The translations under genes were made by a program, and so were the position numbers. The notes beneath the pieces are model-generated. The model searched no databases and was not told the origin of the DNA. It saw only the letters and a list, made by a program, of their open reading frames with translations. Source: Paraburkholderia phenazinium (GTDB lineage: Bacteria; Pseudomonadota; Gammaproteobacteria; Burkholderiales; Burkholderiaceae). From it: a DNA stretch of 64,000 nucleotides. Within the stretch, counting starts at the first letter, position 1; each line of letters opens with the position of its first letter. The stretch is taken from positions 992,001 through 1,056,000 of the forward strand of contig NZ_FSRM01000001.1 in the NCBI RefSeq assembly GCF_900141745.1. Direction: 5' to 3'. Shown in pieces: positions 54,119-62,940 of the stretch.

Positions 54119-55075
54119 ATGGACATTCTCTTTATCGCCGACCCGCTGGATCACTTCAAGATCTACAAGGATTCGACCTACGCGATGATGGCCGAGGCGG
54201 CCCGGCGCGGTCACACGCTCTACACCTGCGAGCCGAAGCATCTCGCATGGACCGGTGCAGACGTCGAGGCGAATGCGCGGCGCTTTGCGATTGTCGGCGA
54301 CGAGTCCGATGGTCATCGCGAGACCTGGTATGCCGCCGATGCCGCTGCCCCGCGCTCGCTGAAAAGCTTTGCCGCCGTGGTGATGCGCAAAGATCCGCCG
54401 TTCGACATGGAATACGTGACGTCCACGTGGCTGCTGGAGCTTGCAGAACGCAGCGGCGCCCGCATCTTCAATAAGCCGCAGGCGATTCGGGATCATTCGG
54501 AAAAGCTCGCGATCGGCGAATTCCCGCAGTTCGTTGCGCCAACGCTCGTGACGCGCGACGCCACAAGATTGCGCGCGTTTCACGCGGAGCATGGCGATGT
54601 GATCCTGAAGCCGCTCGACGGCATGGGCGGCATGGGCGTGTTTCGCGTGAAAGCGGATGGCATGAACCTCGGTTCGATCATCGAGATGCTGAGCCACGAC
54701 GGCGCGCGTTCGGTGATGGCGCAGAAATTCATCCCCGAGATCAAGGACGGCGACAAGCGCATTCTGCTGATCGGCGGCCAGCCGGTGCCGTATTCGCTCG
54801 CGCGCATTCCTCAGGGCAATGAGGTGCGCGGCAATCTTGCCGCGGGTGGGCTCGGCGTGGCGCAACCGCTGACCGAGCACGATCGCAAGATTGCGGAGAC
54901 GCTGGCGCCGGTGCTCGCGGAGCGCGGTCTGCTGCTGGTGGGCCTCGACGCAATCGGTGATTGGCTCACCGAAGTGAACGTGACGAGCCCGACGTGCTTT
55001 CGCGAAATCATGGATCAGACCGGTTTCGACGTCGCCGGAATGTTCATCGACGCGTTGGAGCGGGCGGTCGGATAA
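54119..55075 (+). CDS. gshB: Glutathione synthetase
   Basis: A 318-residue ATP-grasp enzyme that adds glycine to gamma-glutamylcysteine. N-terminal domain MDILFIADPLDHFKIYKDSTYAMM; ATP-grasp loop GDVILKPLDGMGGMGVFRV; metal and substrate segments AQKFIPEIKDGDKRILLIGGQPVPY and TEVNVTSPTCFREI. Length and motifs match E. coli GshB. The start at 54119 (MDILF) is chosen over an in-frame ATG at 54086. Confidence 0.96.
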   Translation: MDILFIADPLDHFKIYKDSTYAMMAEAARRGHTLYTCEPKHLAWTGADVEANARRFAIVGDESDGHRETWYAADAAAPRSLKSFAAVVMRKDPPFDMEYVTSTWLLELAERSGARIFNKPQAIRDHSEKLAIGEFPQFVAPTLVTRDATRLRAFHAEHGDVILKPLDGMGGMGVFRVKADGMNLGSIIEMLSHDGARSVMAQKFIPEIKDGDKRILLIGGQPVPYSLARIPQGNEVRGNLAAGGLGVAQPLTEHDRKIAETLAPVLAERGLLLVGLDAIGDWLTEVNVTSPTCFREIMDQTGFDVAGMFIDALERAVG

Positions 55076-55159
55076 GGCAGTCGCCCTGACGGGTTGCCCA
55101 GGTGGTCTGTCAGGGCGGCGTCGAGCGAACAAGTGGCGGAAGCGCGAAAATGAGCCTGT

Positions 55160-55165
55160 TACAAT
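55160..55165 (+). promoter_or_regulatory. Candidate -10 element for the PTS IIA gene
   Basis: TACAAT in CTGTTACAATGCCC, in the 323-base gap 55076-55398. It would give a leader of about 230 bases before the IIA start. A dyad without T-tract (CGCCCTGAC/GTCAGGGCG, 55082-55117) upstream may end the gshB message. Confidence 0.45.
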
Positions 55166-55345
55166 GCCCGCTCTTTAGCGGCGGCCCGCGTCGGTTAGGA
55201 TCGCCGGCAGGCGCGCCGCTCGAAACCTCAGATTTCGCGCGGGCATGAAGCGCTCGTTCGCTGCGGGGCCGTCTCGGCCTGGCAGGTAGGCAGCGCGGAA
55301 CGCGGATCCGACCCTCAGACCATCGGCCGGTCGAGGGCGTGACGA

Positions 55346-55385
55346 CCGGGTTAAAACCCGGGCCACGGTTCAGGGCCGTTTTTTG
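55346..55385 (+). promoter_or_regulatory. Leader hairpins and U-tract ahead of the PTS IIA gene
   Basis: CCGGGTT-AA-AACCCGG (55346-55361) is a perfect hairpin. Directly after it ACGG (55365-55368) pairs with CCGT (55376-55379), followed by T6 (55379-55384), 15 bases before the IIA start codon. The arrangement looks like an attenuator, with an antiterminator or anchor hairpin followed by a terminator, but the terminator stem is short. Confidence 0.4.
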
Positions 55386-55398
55386 CAGCAAGGCTGAC

Positions 55399-55887
55399 AT
55401 GGCAGGCATTCTGATCATTGCGCACGCCCCTCTCGCAACGGCGCTCAGGGACTGTATCGCACACGTTTACGGGGGCTTACCGGCCCGCATCGGCGTCATC
55501 GACGTCTCACCGGACTGCGATCCTGTGGAGGTCGTGGCATTCGCGCACTCCGAGATCGATCGGCTCAGGGAAGAGAACGGCGCCCTGGTGTTGACCGATA
55601 TGTTCGGCGCGACGCCTTCCAATATCGCCGCGCGGCTCGCGTCGCTGCCCGATGTGCGCGTACTGGCCGGCGTGAATCTGCCGATGCTGCTACGCGCGGT
55701 CTGCTATCGCGCGACGCCGCTCGACACGCTGGTCGACAAGGCGCTGGCCGGGGCGACCAAGGGCGTCCAGGCGGTCGCGCCGGGCACGCCCGCGCCAGTG
55801 TGCGCACCGCCTGTGATGGGCGATTGCGTGCCTGCCATGCTGCCGGAGAGCGATCTCACCCACAAGCAGGGCACGACGAGCCTGTAA
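55399..55887 (+). CDS. PTS mannose-type IIA component
   Basis: A 162-residue EIIA-Man domain protein: MAGILIIAHAPLATALRDCI with the phospho-accepting His9, DPVEVVAFAHSEIDRL, and LVLTDMFGATPSNIAARLAS. There is no IIB/IIC/IID gene beside it, only HPr and EI, so it likely works in a regulatory phosphorelay rather than sugar uptake. A C-terminal about 30-residue tail is variable. ptsH follows after 53 bases. Confidence 0.9.
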   Translation: MAGILIIAHAPLATALRDCIAHVYGGLPARIGVIDVSPDCDPVEVVAFAHSEIDRLREENGALVLTDMFGATPSNIAARLASLPDVRVLAGVNLPMLLRAVCYRATPLDTLVDKALAGATKGVQAVAPGTPAPVCAPPVMGDCVPAMLPESDLTHKQGTTSL

Positions 55888-55940
55888 CGGTTTCGGTTTC
55901 ATCTTTCATAAACATCATTACCCGCGCTTCGGACCATTAC

Positions 55941-56210
55941 ATGCTGCAACAGGAAACGACTATCGTGAACAAGCTGGGGCTGCACGCGCGCGCGTCGGCC
56001 AAACTGACGCAACTCGCGGGTAACTTCCAGGCGGAAATCTGGATGAGCCGCAACGGGCGGCGCATCAACGCGAAAAGCATCATGGGAGTGATGATGCTGG
56101 CCGCGGGCATCGGCAGCACGGTGCTGATCGAAACCGAAGGCTCAGACGAAAAGGAAGCGATGGACGCACTACTGAAACTGATCGCTGATAAATTCGGCGA
56201 AGGTCAGTAA
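55941..56210 (+). CDS. ptsH: Phosphocarrier protein HPr
   Basis: An 89-residue HPr with active His in NKLGLHARASAKL (His15) and the regulatory Ser46 in NAKSIMGVMMLA, so both EI phosphorylation and HPr-kinase control are possible. Start at 55941 (MLQQETTIVN). Followed by a strong terminator before ptsI. Confidence 0.96.
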   Translation: MLQQETTIVNKLGLHARASAKLTQLAGNFQAEIWMSRNGRRINAKSIMGVMMLAAGIGSTVLIETEGSDEKEAMDALLKLIADKFGEGQ

Positions 56211-56241
56211 CGCGGCGCGTTTACAGATTATTTGGGTCGTC

Positions 56242-56270
56242 ACGCCGCGGTTTTCCGCGGCGTTTTTTTT
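56242..56270 (+). terminator. Rho-independent terminator between ptsH and ptsI
   Basis: ACGCCGCGG (56242-56250), loop TTTT, CCGCGGCGT (56255-56263), then T8. It is a near-ideal terminator 32 bases after the ptsH stop. Confidence 0.92.
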
Positions 56271-56419
56271 AACGCGTCACAATCGACGCGGTAACACAGC
56301 GTGTTGCGCTGCACACTGACCAGGCAGGCGCCAGTAAGCTGCGGAATTTATAATGACGTGCAAGGTCTGAGAGCATTGCAGCGGTCTACCGCGGCATCAC
56401 ACAACTAGAGGAGGTGCGC

Positions 56420-58171
56420 GTGTCGTTCACGCTGCATGGAATTCCCGTGTCACGCGGTATCGCCATCGGGCGGGCTTATCTGATCGCCCCGGCTGCACTC
56501 GACGTCGACCACTATTTAGTCGAGCCCGCCCAGATCGAAGGCGAGGTCGAGCGTTTCCGCTCGGCCCAGCAACTCGTTCATCAGGAGCTCGATATATTGC
56601 GCAACGATCTCGCGGCGGATGCGCCGAGCGAGATGGGCGCGTTTATCAACGTTCATTCAATGATCCTGAACGATGCGATGCTCGTCCAGGAAACCATCGA
56701 TCTGATCCGCACGCGCCGCTATAACGTCGAATGGGCGCTCACCGAGCAGCTGGAGCGCCTGTCACGCCACTTCGACGACATCGAAGACGAATACCTGCGC
56801 GAGCGGAAAGCCGATATCCAGCAGGTAGTCGAACGCGTGCTGAAGGCGCTGGCTGGGGCAACGGCTGCGAGTCTGGTCGACAACGTGCACGGCACATGCG
56901 ACGAAATGATCGTGGTTGCGCATGACATTGCGCCGGCCGACATGATGCAGTTCAAAACGCAAACGTTTCAGGGCTTCGTGACGGATCTGGGCGGCCGTAC
57001 CTCGCATACGGCGATTGTTGCGCGCAGCCTCGGCATTCCGGCTGCGGTCGGCGTGCAGCACGCCAGCGCGCTGATCCGTCAGGACGATCTGATCATCGTC
57101 GACGGCGATCATGGCATCGTGATCGTCGATCCCGCGCCGATCGTGCTCGAGGAGTATTCGTACCGGCAAAGCGAGAAGGCGCTCGAGCAGCGCAAGCTGC
57201 AGCGTCTGAAGTTCTCTCCCACGCAGACGCTCTGCGGCACGCGCATCGAACTGTGTGCGAACATCGAACTGCCCGACGATGCGAAAGCGGCGGTGGATGC
57301 GGGTGCAATGGGCATCGGCCTGTTCCGCACCGAGTTCCTGTTCATGAATCACAAGGACAAGCTGCCGGCCGAAGAGGAGCAGTTTGCCGCCTATCGCCGC
57401 GCGGTGGAACTGATGAACGGGCTGCCGGTGACGATCCGCACGATCGACGTGGGGGCCGACAAGCCGCTCGATTCGATGAGCGGTGGCGATGGCTATGAAA
57501 CCGCCGCCAACCCGGCGCTGGGGCTGCGTGCGATCCGCTGGAGCCTGTCCGAGCCACAGATGTTCCTCACGCAGTTGCGCGCCATCCTGCGAGCGTCGGT
57601 GTTCGGCACGGTGAAGATCCTGATTCCGATGCTTGCGCATGCGCAGGAGATCGACCAGACGCTCGATCTGATTCGCGAGGCCAAACGTCAGCTCGACGAC
57701 GCGGGTCTTGCCTACGATCCGAACGTGCAGGTCGGCGCGATGATCGAGATTCCTGCCGCGGCGATCGCGTTGCCACTGTTTTTGAAGCGGCTCGATTTTC
57801 TGTCGATCGGCACGAACGATCTGATCCAGTACACGCTGGCGATCGACCGCGCGGACAACGCGGTGGCGCATCTGTATGACCCGCTGCATCCGGCCGTGCT
57901 GCATCTGATCGCCTTCACGCTGCGCGAAGCGAAGCGCGCGGGTGTGCCGGTGTCGGTGTGCGGCGAGATGGCAGGCGATCCGGCGCTGACGCGTCTATTG
58001 CTCGGTATGGGCCTCACCGAGTTTTCGATGCATCCGAGCCAGTTGCTGGTCGTGAAGCAGGAGATCCTGCGCTCGCACGTGAAGAGTCTGGAGAAGCCGG
58101 TAGCGGATGTGCTGGCTTCGTTCGAGCCGGAAGAGGTGCAGGCTGCCTTGAAGCGGGTCGCGGCGGTGTGA
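56420..58171 (+). CDS. ptsI: PTS enzyme I
   Basis: A 583-residue phosphoenolpyruvate:protein phosphotransferase. The phospho-His is in GGRTSHTAIVARSLG (about residue 196). The PEP-binding barrel has GLFRTEFLFM, EIPAAAIALPLFLKRLDFLSIGTNDLIQY (in parts) and the Cys of VSVCGEMAGD. It phosphorylates HPr. The GTG at 56420 is chosen because AGGAGG lies 5 bases before it; a GTG at 56414 overlaps that ribosome site. The terminator at 56242 implies a separate promoter or read-through. Confidence 0.95.
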   Translation: MSFTLHGIPVSRGIAIGRAYLIAPAALDVDHYLVEPAQIEGEVERFRSAQQLVHQELDILRNDLAADAPSEMGAFINVHSMILNDAMLVQETIDLIRTRRYNVEWALTEQLERLSRHFDDIEDEYLRERKADIQQVVERVLKALAGATAASLVDNVHGTCDEMIVVAHDIAPADMMQFKTQTFQGFVTDLGGRTSHTAIVARSLGIPAAVGVQHASALIRQDDLIIVDGDHGIVIVDPAPIVLEEYSYRQSEKALEQRKLQRLKFSPTQTLCGTRIELCANIELPDDAKAAVDAGAMGIGLFRTEFLFMNHKDKLPAEEEQFAAYRRAVELMNGLPVTIRTIDVGADKPLDSMSGGDGYETAANPALGLRAIRWSLSEPQMFLTQLRAILRASVFGTVKILIPMLAHAQEIDQTLDLIREAKRQLDDAGLAYDPNVQVGAMIEIPAAAIALPLFLKRLDFLSIGTNDLIQYTLAIDRADNAVAHLYDPLHPAVLHLIAFTLREAKRAGVPVSVCGEMAGDPALTRLLLGMGLTEFSMHPSQLLVVKQEILRSHVKSLEKPVADVLASFEPEEVQAALKRVAAV

Positions 58172-58250
58172 GCTTGGTTCCTCGCCGCGTGCGCAGGCGT
58201 GCACTTCGCGCTTGCACGCGCGGGGAAGCGCTGATCGATTGAGCTTAACT

Positions 58251-59012
58251 CTACGATGGACGATGCGCGTGGCCGCAGACCGGGCAATCCGGCTGGCGCG
58301 CGATGCGCATCGTGTTCCACTCCATTCGCAGCGAATCGAGCATCATCAGGCGGCCGACGAGCGGTGTGCCGATTCCCGCAATCAAACGCAATGCTTCGGC
58401 GGCCTGCATCGCGCCGATGATCCCCACCGTCGGCGCAAATACGCCCATGGTCGAACAGGCCACTTCTTCGAACGGCTGGTCCTCCGGGAACACGCACGCA
58501 TAGCAGGGCGAGGCGGCGTCGCGGAAGTCGAACGTGCTGATCTGCCCATCGAAGCGCAGTGCAGCGCCCGACACGAGCGGCACCCGGTGCGCAAAGCACG
58601 CGCGATTGATGGCGTGGCGCGTCGCGAAGTTATCGGTGCAATCGAGCACAACCGTCGCGTGCGGTACCGCTGCGTCGAGCCACGCATCGTCGACGCGTTG
58701 CGCGACTGCATCCACTATCACATCAGGATTGAGTTGGGCGAGCGCGTCGCGCCCGGACTCGACCTTGCTGCGACCTACCGAAGCCGTCACGTGCAGAATC
58801 TGGCGCTGCAGGTTGGTGAGATCGACGGTATCGGCATCGACAAGCGTCAGCTTGCCCACGCCCGCTGCGGCCAGATACATCGCCGCTGGCGAGCCCAGCC
58901 CTCCCGCGCCGATAACGATCGCATGTGCATCGAGAAAGTGCTGTTGCGCCTCGATACCGAGTTCGTCGACAAGAATATGGCGGGAATAGCGGAGAAGTTG
59001 ATCGTCGTTCAT
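58251..59012 (-). CDS. moeB: MoeB/ThiF-family adenylyltransferase
   Basis: A 253-residue E1-like enzyme. Nucleotide-binding IGAGGLGSPAAMYLAAAGVG, arginine finger LQRQILH, catalytic Cys in FEEVACSTMGVFAP, and zinc cysteines in CYAC and CPVCG. It adenylates the C-terminal Gly of MoaD (molybdopterin) or ThiS (thiamine); the two cannot be told apart here. No moa or thi gene is adjacent. The start at 59012 (MNDDQLLRYSRH) is the usual one. Confidence 0.92.
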   Translation of the reverse strand: MNDDQLLRYSRHILVDELGIEAQQHFLDAHAIVIGAGGLGSPAAMYLAAAGVGKLTLVDADTVDLTNLQRQILHVTASVGRSKVESGRDALAQLNPDVIVDAVAQRVDDAWLDAAVPHATVVLDCTDNFATRHAINRACFAHRVPLVSGAALRFDGQISTFDFRDAASPCYACVFPEDQPFEEVACSTMGVFAPTVGIIGAMQAAEALRLIAGIGTPLVGRLMMLDSLRMEWNTMRIARQPDCPVCGHAHRPS

Positions 59013-59120
59013 GGCGGGCGCCGAGGTGTGTCGCGCGGAGGCGGCAAACACGCCAGCCGCATTCGAGGTCAGGCGTTGCCTGCTGCGCGAGCATTCGTTC
59101 TGTTGATTCTAATCGCGCTG

Positions 59121-59160
59121 GAGAAAAGGGTCTTCGCAACGTGTCGCGCTGCGAAGACCC
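59121..59160 (-). terminator. Rho-independent terminator after ctpA
   Basis: GGGTCTTCGCA (59128-59138) pairs perfectly with TGCGAAGACCC (59150-59160); on the minus strand the stem is followed by TTTTCTCC (59127-59120). It lies 19 bases after the ctpA stop, in the 166-base gap before moeB. Confidence 0.85.
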
Positions 59161-59178
59161 TTAGATGAAACTTGCTGC

Positions 59179-60768
59179 TTAGTTGGCTTGCGATGCCGGA
59201 GCCGGCGCGGAAGCCGGCGTGCTCGCCGATGCACCCATGCCTGGAACCGGAGTGGTCGGCTTGACCGCCACCGGCGCCGAAGCGGATTGCTCCGGCTTGT
59301 TCTGCGCGAGACGGCGTTCGGAGAGCGACTTCGATTCCTGTACCGGCTTGCCTTCCAGCTTGTTCAGGCCTTGTTGCAGCATGAAGTCGTCGGCCGAACC
59401 GAACTCGACCGGCTTGCGGTCGCGGTCCTTCTGGCGTTGTTCCGGCGTCTTCTTGTCGTTCTGCTCTTCAAGCGCGCGCAACTGGTCCATGCGATCCTGC
59501 TCGCGTTGTTCCTGTTCCTTCTTCTCGTCCGGATCCTGAGTGTTTGCCAGGTGGTTCGAATAGTCCACTTCGCGCGTCACGAGTGCGTCGTCCGGATCGC
59601 CGTCCGCGTACTGGTCAACCGCAACGTCCGGGCGGATACCCTTGTTCTGGATCGAACGGCCGCTCGGCGTGTAGTAGTACGCCGTGGTCAGGCGCAGCGC
59701 GGTGTCGGCGGTCATCGGACGCACCGTTTGCACCGAACCCTTGCCGAAGGTCGTCTTGCCGACGATCAGCGCACGATGCTGATCCTGCAGCGCACCGGCA
59801 ACGATTTCCGATGCCGACGCCGAGTAGGCGTTGGTCAGCACGATCATCGGCACGGTCTTGAAGATCGGCGCTTCGTCCTTCAGCGGGTCGCTGTCAAACG
59901 ACGGCAGACGGTAGTTATCGTAGGTATCGCGGTAGACCTGCTTCGAATCCGGGATCTGCCCGTTGGTCGAGACCACCACCGAATCCGGCGGCAGGAAGGC
60001 GCCAGCCACGCCGACCGCGCTTTGCAGCAGACCGCCGCCGTTGTTGCGCAGGTCGAGCACGAGGCCCTTCAGGTTCGGCTGCTGGCGTGCGATTTCCTGC
60101 AGCTTTTCGGCCAGGTCAGGCGTGGTGCGTTCCTGGAAGCTGGTGATGCGGATGTACGCATAACCCGGCGCCAGGATCTTCATCTTCACGCTCTGCACCT
60201 TGATGATGGCGCGCGTGACCGTGAGCGGGAACGTGCGGTCATCGGTCTTGCGGAAGATCGTGAGCGTAACCTTGGTGCCCGGATCGCCGCGCATCTGCTT
60301 GACGGCCTGGTCGAGCGTCATGCCGCGCACCGGCTTGTCGTTGATACGCGTGATCAGGTCGCCCGGACGGATACCGGCGCGAAACGCCGGGGTGTCTTCG
60401 ATCGGCGAGATCACCTTGATCAGGCCGTCTTCCGCCGAAATTTCAATGCCGAGGCCCGCGAAGCGGCCCTTGGTCTGTTCCTGCAGTTCTTCGTAATCGG
60501 TCTTGTCGAGATACGACGAGTGCGGGTCGAGGCTCGACACCATGCCCTTGATAGCGGCCGTGAGGAGCTTCTTGTCATCGACCGGTTCTACATATTCGTG
60601 CTTGATCTGTCCGAAAACTTCGGCAAACAGCCGCAGCTGATCGAGCGGCAGCGGCGCGACGGCGCTGCTGGCGGGTTGCTGGGCCGAGGCGGAAAGTTGC
60701 AATGTTGCAAAAACGCCGGTAGCAAGGCCCGCGGCAATCAGGCCGATATTTTTCAGGTTCTTTCGCAT
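59179..60768 (-). CDS. ctpA: S41-family C-terminal processing peptidase
   Basis: A 529-residue periplasmic serine protease. Signal peptide about 1-28 (LSASAQQPA). PDZ domain about 85-180 (GLGIEISAEDGLIKVISPIEDTPA, RPGDLITRINDKPV). The catalytic Ser is in VLTNAYSASASEIVAGALQD and the Lys in GKTTFGKGSVQTV. A long charged C-terminal region (EKKEQEQREQDRMDQLRALEEQ) and an Ala/Pro tail follow. CtpA processes envelope proteins and peptidoglycan hydrolases. Upstream of gpmA in the same direction with a 400-base gap. Confidence 0.94.
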   Translation of the reverse strand: MRKNLKNIGLIAAGLATGVFATLQLSASAQQPASSAVAPLPLDQLRLFAEVFGQIKHEYVEPVDDKKLLTAAIKGMVSSLDPHSSYLDKTDYEELQEQTKGRFAGLGIEISAEDGLIKVISPIEDTPAFRAGIRPGDLITRINDKPVRGMTLDQAVKQMRGDPGTKVTLTIFRKTDDRTFPLTVTRAIIKVQSVKMKILAPGYAYIRITSFQERTTPDLAEKLQEIARQQPNLKGLVLDLRNNGGGLLQSAVGVAGAFLPPDSVVVSTNGQIPDSKQVYRDTYDNYRLPSFDSDPLKDEAPIFKTVPMIVLTNAYSASASEIVAGALQDQHRALIVGKTTFGKGSVQTVRPMTADTALRLTTAYYYTPSGRSIQNKGIRPDVAVDQYADGDPDDALVTREVDYSNHLANTQDPDEKKEQEQREQDRMDQLRALEEQNDKKTPEQRQKDRDRKPVEFGSADDFMLQQGLNKLEGKPVQESKSLSERRLAQNKPEQSASAPVAVKPTTPVPGMGASASTPASAPAPASQAN

Positions 60769-61168
60769 AGAGTCTGTTGCGGTCGGAAGCGCGTGGCAGC
60801 GTCAAAGAGATGGGGACGGACAAGTATAACTGCACACACCCGCCCAGGCAGTGCACAGCGATAGTAATCGCAATTCGACAGCGCAAGGCGCGCCGGGTTC
60901 TGGGGATTTACGCTGGGGAGCAGAGAAATGTGCGGTAACGGGTGAACGGTGATGTCCTGGATCGGCAGTGTACCTTGCGCTGCGTACACCGGCCGGTTCG
61001 GGCGAGTGTACACAGCGTGTTTCCTGCAGCGTTGTATTGCGCTTTATGCAGCCAATGCCCAGGGCAAATCGGGAGGTCAGGAGGTCCGTGTGAGGCCAAT
61101 GAGGCCTACGCGACAGGAAGCCGTTGAGGAGCCCAAACGAGCGGCGCAAACGGCGCCGCTCGCGGGGT
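60769..61168. other. 400-base gap between gpmA and ctpA
   Basis: It holds the ctpA promoter region and no credible gene. GTGTAC or its inverse GTACAC occurs at 60968-60973, 60984-60989 and 61006-61013 (GTGTACAC), a cluster of short dyads of unknown meaning. A GC-rich hairpin (61138-61146 with 61152-61160) lies just after the gpmA stop and may end that message, though no good T-tract follows. Confidence 0.4.
61138..61160 (-). terminator. Possible terminator of gpmA
   Basis: GAGCGGCGC (61138-61146), loop, GCGCCGCTC (61152-61160): a strong GC stem just 9 bases after the gpmA stop. On the minus strand only GTTTGGG follows, so it may work as a Rho-assisted stop. Confidence 0.4.
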
Positions 61169-61915
61169 TCAGCCCGCCTTGCCTTGCTTCGCGACAGCCG
61201 CCGCGGCCTTGGCAATCGCTTCCTGGTCGCCCAGATAGTAGTGCTTGATGGGCTTCAGGTTTTCGTCCAGCTCATACACGAGCGGCACTCCGTTCGGGAT
61301 GTTCAGGCCGACGATGTCATTGTCCGAAATGTTGTCGAGATACTTCACGAGCGCCCGGATCGAGTTGCCATGCGCGGCGATCAGCACCTTGCGGCCCGAT
61401 TTGATGGCCGGCGCGATCGATTCGTTCCAGATCGGCATCACGCGGGCCACGGTGTCCTTCAGACACTCGGTCAGCGGCAACTCTTCGCGCGGTACCTTGG
61501 CGTAGCGCGGGTCGTTATACGCGGTGCGCTCGTCGGACGGGTCGAGTGCCGGCGGCGGCGTGTCGTAGCTGCGGCGCCAGATCAGCACCTGCTCGTCGCC
61601 GAACCTGGCGGCGGTCTCCGCCTTGTTCAGACCCGACAGCGCGCCGTAGTGCCGTTCGTTCAGACGCCACGAATGGACTACCGGCAGGTACATCAGATCC
61701 ATCTGGTCCTGCACGTGCCAAAGGGTGCGGACCGCGCGCTTGAGGACGGACGTGTAGGCGATATCGAACGTGTAGCCCGATTCCTTCAGCAGCACGCCAG
61801 CCTGCTGCGCTTCACGATTGCCTTGCTCGGTCAGGTCGACATCGACCCAGCCTGTGAAGCGGTTTTCCTTGTTCCACGTCGATTCGCCGTGGCGGATGAG
61901 AACGAGTTTGTACAT
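61169..61915 (-). CDS. gpmA: 2,3-bisphosphoglycerate-dependent phosphoglycerate mutase
   Basis: A 248-residue glycolytic mutase (3-PG to 2-PG). Phospho-His in [18 protein letters not shown] (His10), [13 protein letters not shown], and the second His in [15 protein letters not shown]. Length is exactly that of the family. The start at 61915 ([12 protein letters not shown]) is right. Confidence 0.96.
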   Translation of the reverse strand: MYKLVLIRHGESTWNKENRFTGWVDVDLTEQGNREAQQAGVLLKESGYTFDIAYTSVLKRAVRTLWHVQDQMDLMYLPVVHSWRLNERHYGALSGLNKAETAARFGDEQVLIWRRSYDTPPPALDPSDERTAYNDPRYAKVPREELPLTECLKDTVARVMPIWNESIAPAIKSGRKVLIAAHGNSIRALVKYLDNISDNDIVGLNIPNGVPLVYELDENLKPIKHYYLGDQEAIAKAAAAVAKQGKAG

Positions 61916-62063
61916 AAGATGGCCGGTCGGTAGTAAGGAAGCGGTAAAGCGCGGCGCACGCGGCCCGAATGGGCCGTCGCCATCGCGTCAGGCGGTTATT
62001 TTATAATGGTCGGATTGCCCCTTTCTGATTTTTCCGATTTCTCTCTTTTTCGGCGGATTTTCC

Positions 62064-62489
62064 GTGAAGTTTTTCACCGATTACACAAACCTTGTACTCA
62101 TCGCGATCGTCCTCATCTCCGGTGGGTTGCTCCTGTGGCCGACCATCAGCCGCCGGGGTCGCGGCGGCCTGACCGCAGCCGCTGCCACCCAGCTGATCAA
62201 CCGCCGCAACGCCGTAGTCATCGACCTGCGGCCGTCGGCGGAGTTCGCGAACGGTCATTTGCCCGCAGCGCGGCATCTTGAGTTTGCCGAGTTGCAGGCG
62301 AAGGTTGGCCAGCTCGTGAAGAACAAGAGCAACCCGGTACTGCTAGTCTGTCAAAACGGCCAGCAGTCGAATAAGGCGGTACGCGTCGTGCAGGACGCGG
62401 GCTACGCCGAAGTCCATGTGCTCGAAGGCGGCCTGAACGCCTGGCAGCAGGCCGGCATGCCGGTTGTGAAACAAGGAGCAGCGAAGTGA
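62064..62489 (+). CDS. Membrane-anchored rhodanese-like protein
   Basis: A 141-residue protein. One membrane helix near the N-terminus (NLVLIAIVLISGGLLLWPTI, about 10-29), then a rhodanese domain with IDLRPSAEFANGHLPAARHL and active-site Cys in LVCQNGQQSNKA. It could carry sulfur or act as a redox relay. Its stop overlaps the grxC start (GTGA). The order rhodanese-grxC-secB-gpsA is conserved in Beta- and Gammaproteobacteria. Confidence 0.92.
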   Translation: MKFFTDYTNLVLIAIVLISGGLLLWPTISRRGRGGLTAAAATQLINRRNAVVIDLRPSAEFANGHLPAARHLEFAELQAKVGQLVKNKSNPVLLVCQNGQQSNKAVRVVQDAGYAEVHVLEGGLNAWQQAGMPVVKQGAAK

Positions 62490-62746
62490 ACAAGGTAATC
62501 ATGTACAGCACCCAGGTGTGCCCGTATTGCCAGATGGCCGAACGTCTTTTAAAGTCGCGCGGCGTCGAGATTGTCGAAAAGGTGCTGATCGACAAGGACC
62601 CGGCCCGGCGTGAAGAGATGATGAGCCGCACAGGCCGTCGTACGGTGCCTCAGGTGTTCATCGGCGAGACGCACGTGGGCGGCTATGATGACCTTTCCGC
62701 GCTCGATCGCGCGGGCGGCTTGATGCCGCTGCTCGAAGCTGCCTGA
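62486..62746 (+). CDS. grxC: Glutaredoxin 3
   Basis: An 86-residue class I glutaredoxin with CPYC active site (TQVCPYCQMAERLLKSRG), TVPQVFIGETHVGGYDDL for glutathione binding. It begins with GTG at 62486, overlapping the rhodanese stop. It reduces disulfides using glutathione, made by gshA and gshB in this same window. Confidence 0.95.
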   Translation: MNKVIMYSTQVCPYCQMAERLLKSRGVEIVEKVLIDKDPARREEMMSRTGRRTVPQVFIGETHVGGYDDLSALDRAGGLMPLLEAA

Positions 62747-62940
62747 GCGCGGGTTGATTCCAGCGGGTTAATTCCGGCTTCACGCGGGATTGATGCCGGG
62801 TTCACGCGCCGAACTGGCAAAACAGCACCAGAACAAGCCGTTGTGTCGGCGCCCGGGTTGGGCGGCGCGCAACGCACCGACCCGGCGCTCCATGGCAGCA
62901 TGGCGCGCCGCAAATGACCATATTCAGGGAATATCCAATC

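Noticed and set aside
56762..57904. A 380-codon minus-strand frame
   Set aside because: Antisense to ptsI; shadow frame.
59188..60864. A 558-codon plus-strand frame
   Set aside because: Antisense to ctpA, which has signal peptide, PDZ and catalytic motifs.
62747..62940. Repeat array between grxC and secB
   Set aside because: Short GCGGGTTGATTCC / GCGGGTTAATTCC / GCGGGATTGATGCC similarities are few and imperfect; probably degenerate duplication without function, and not a CRISPR array.
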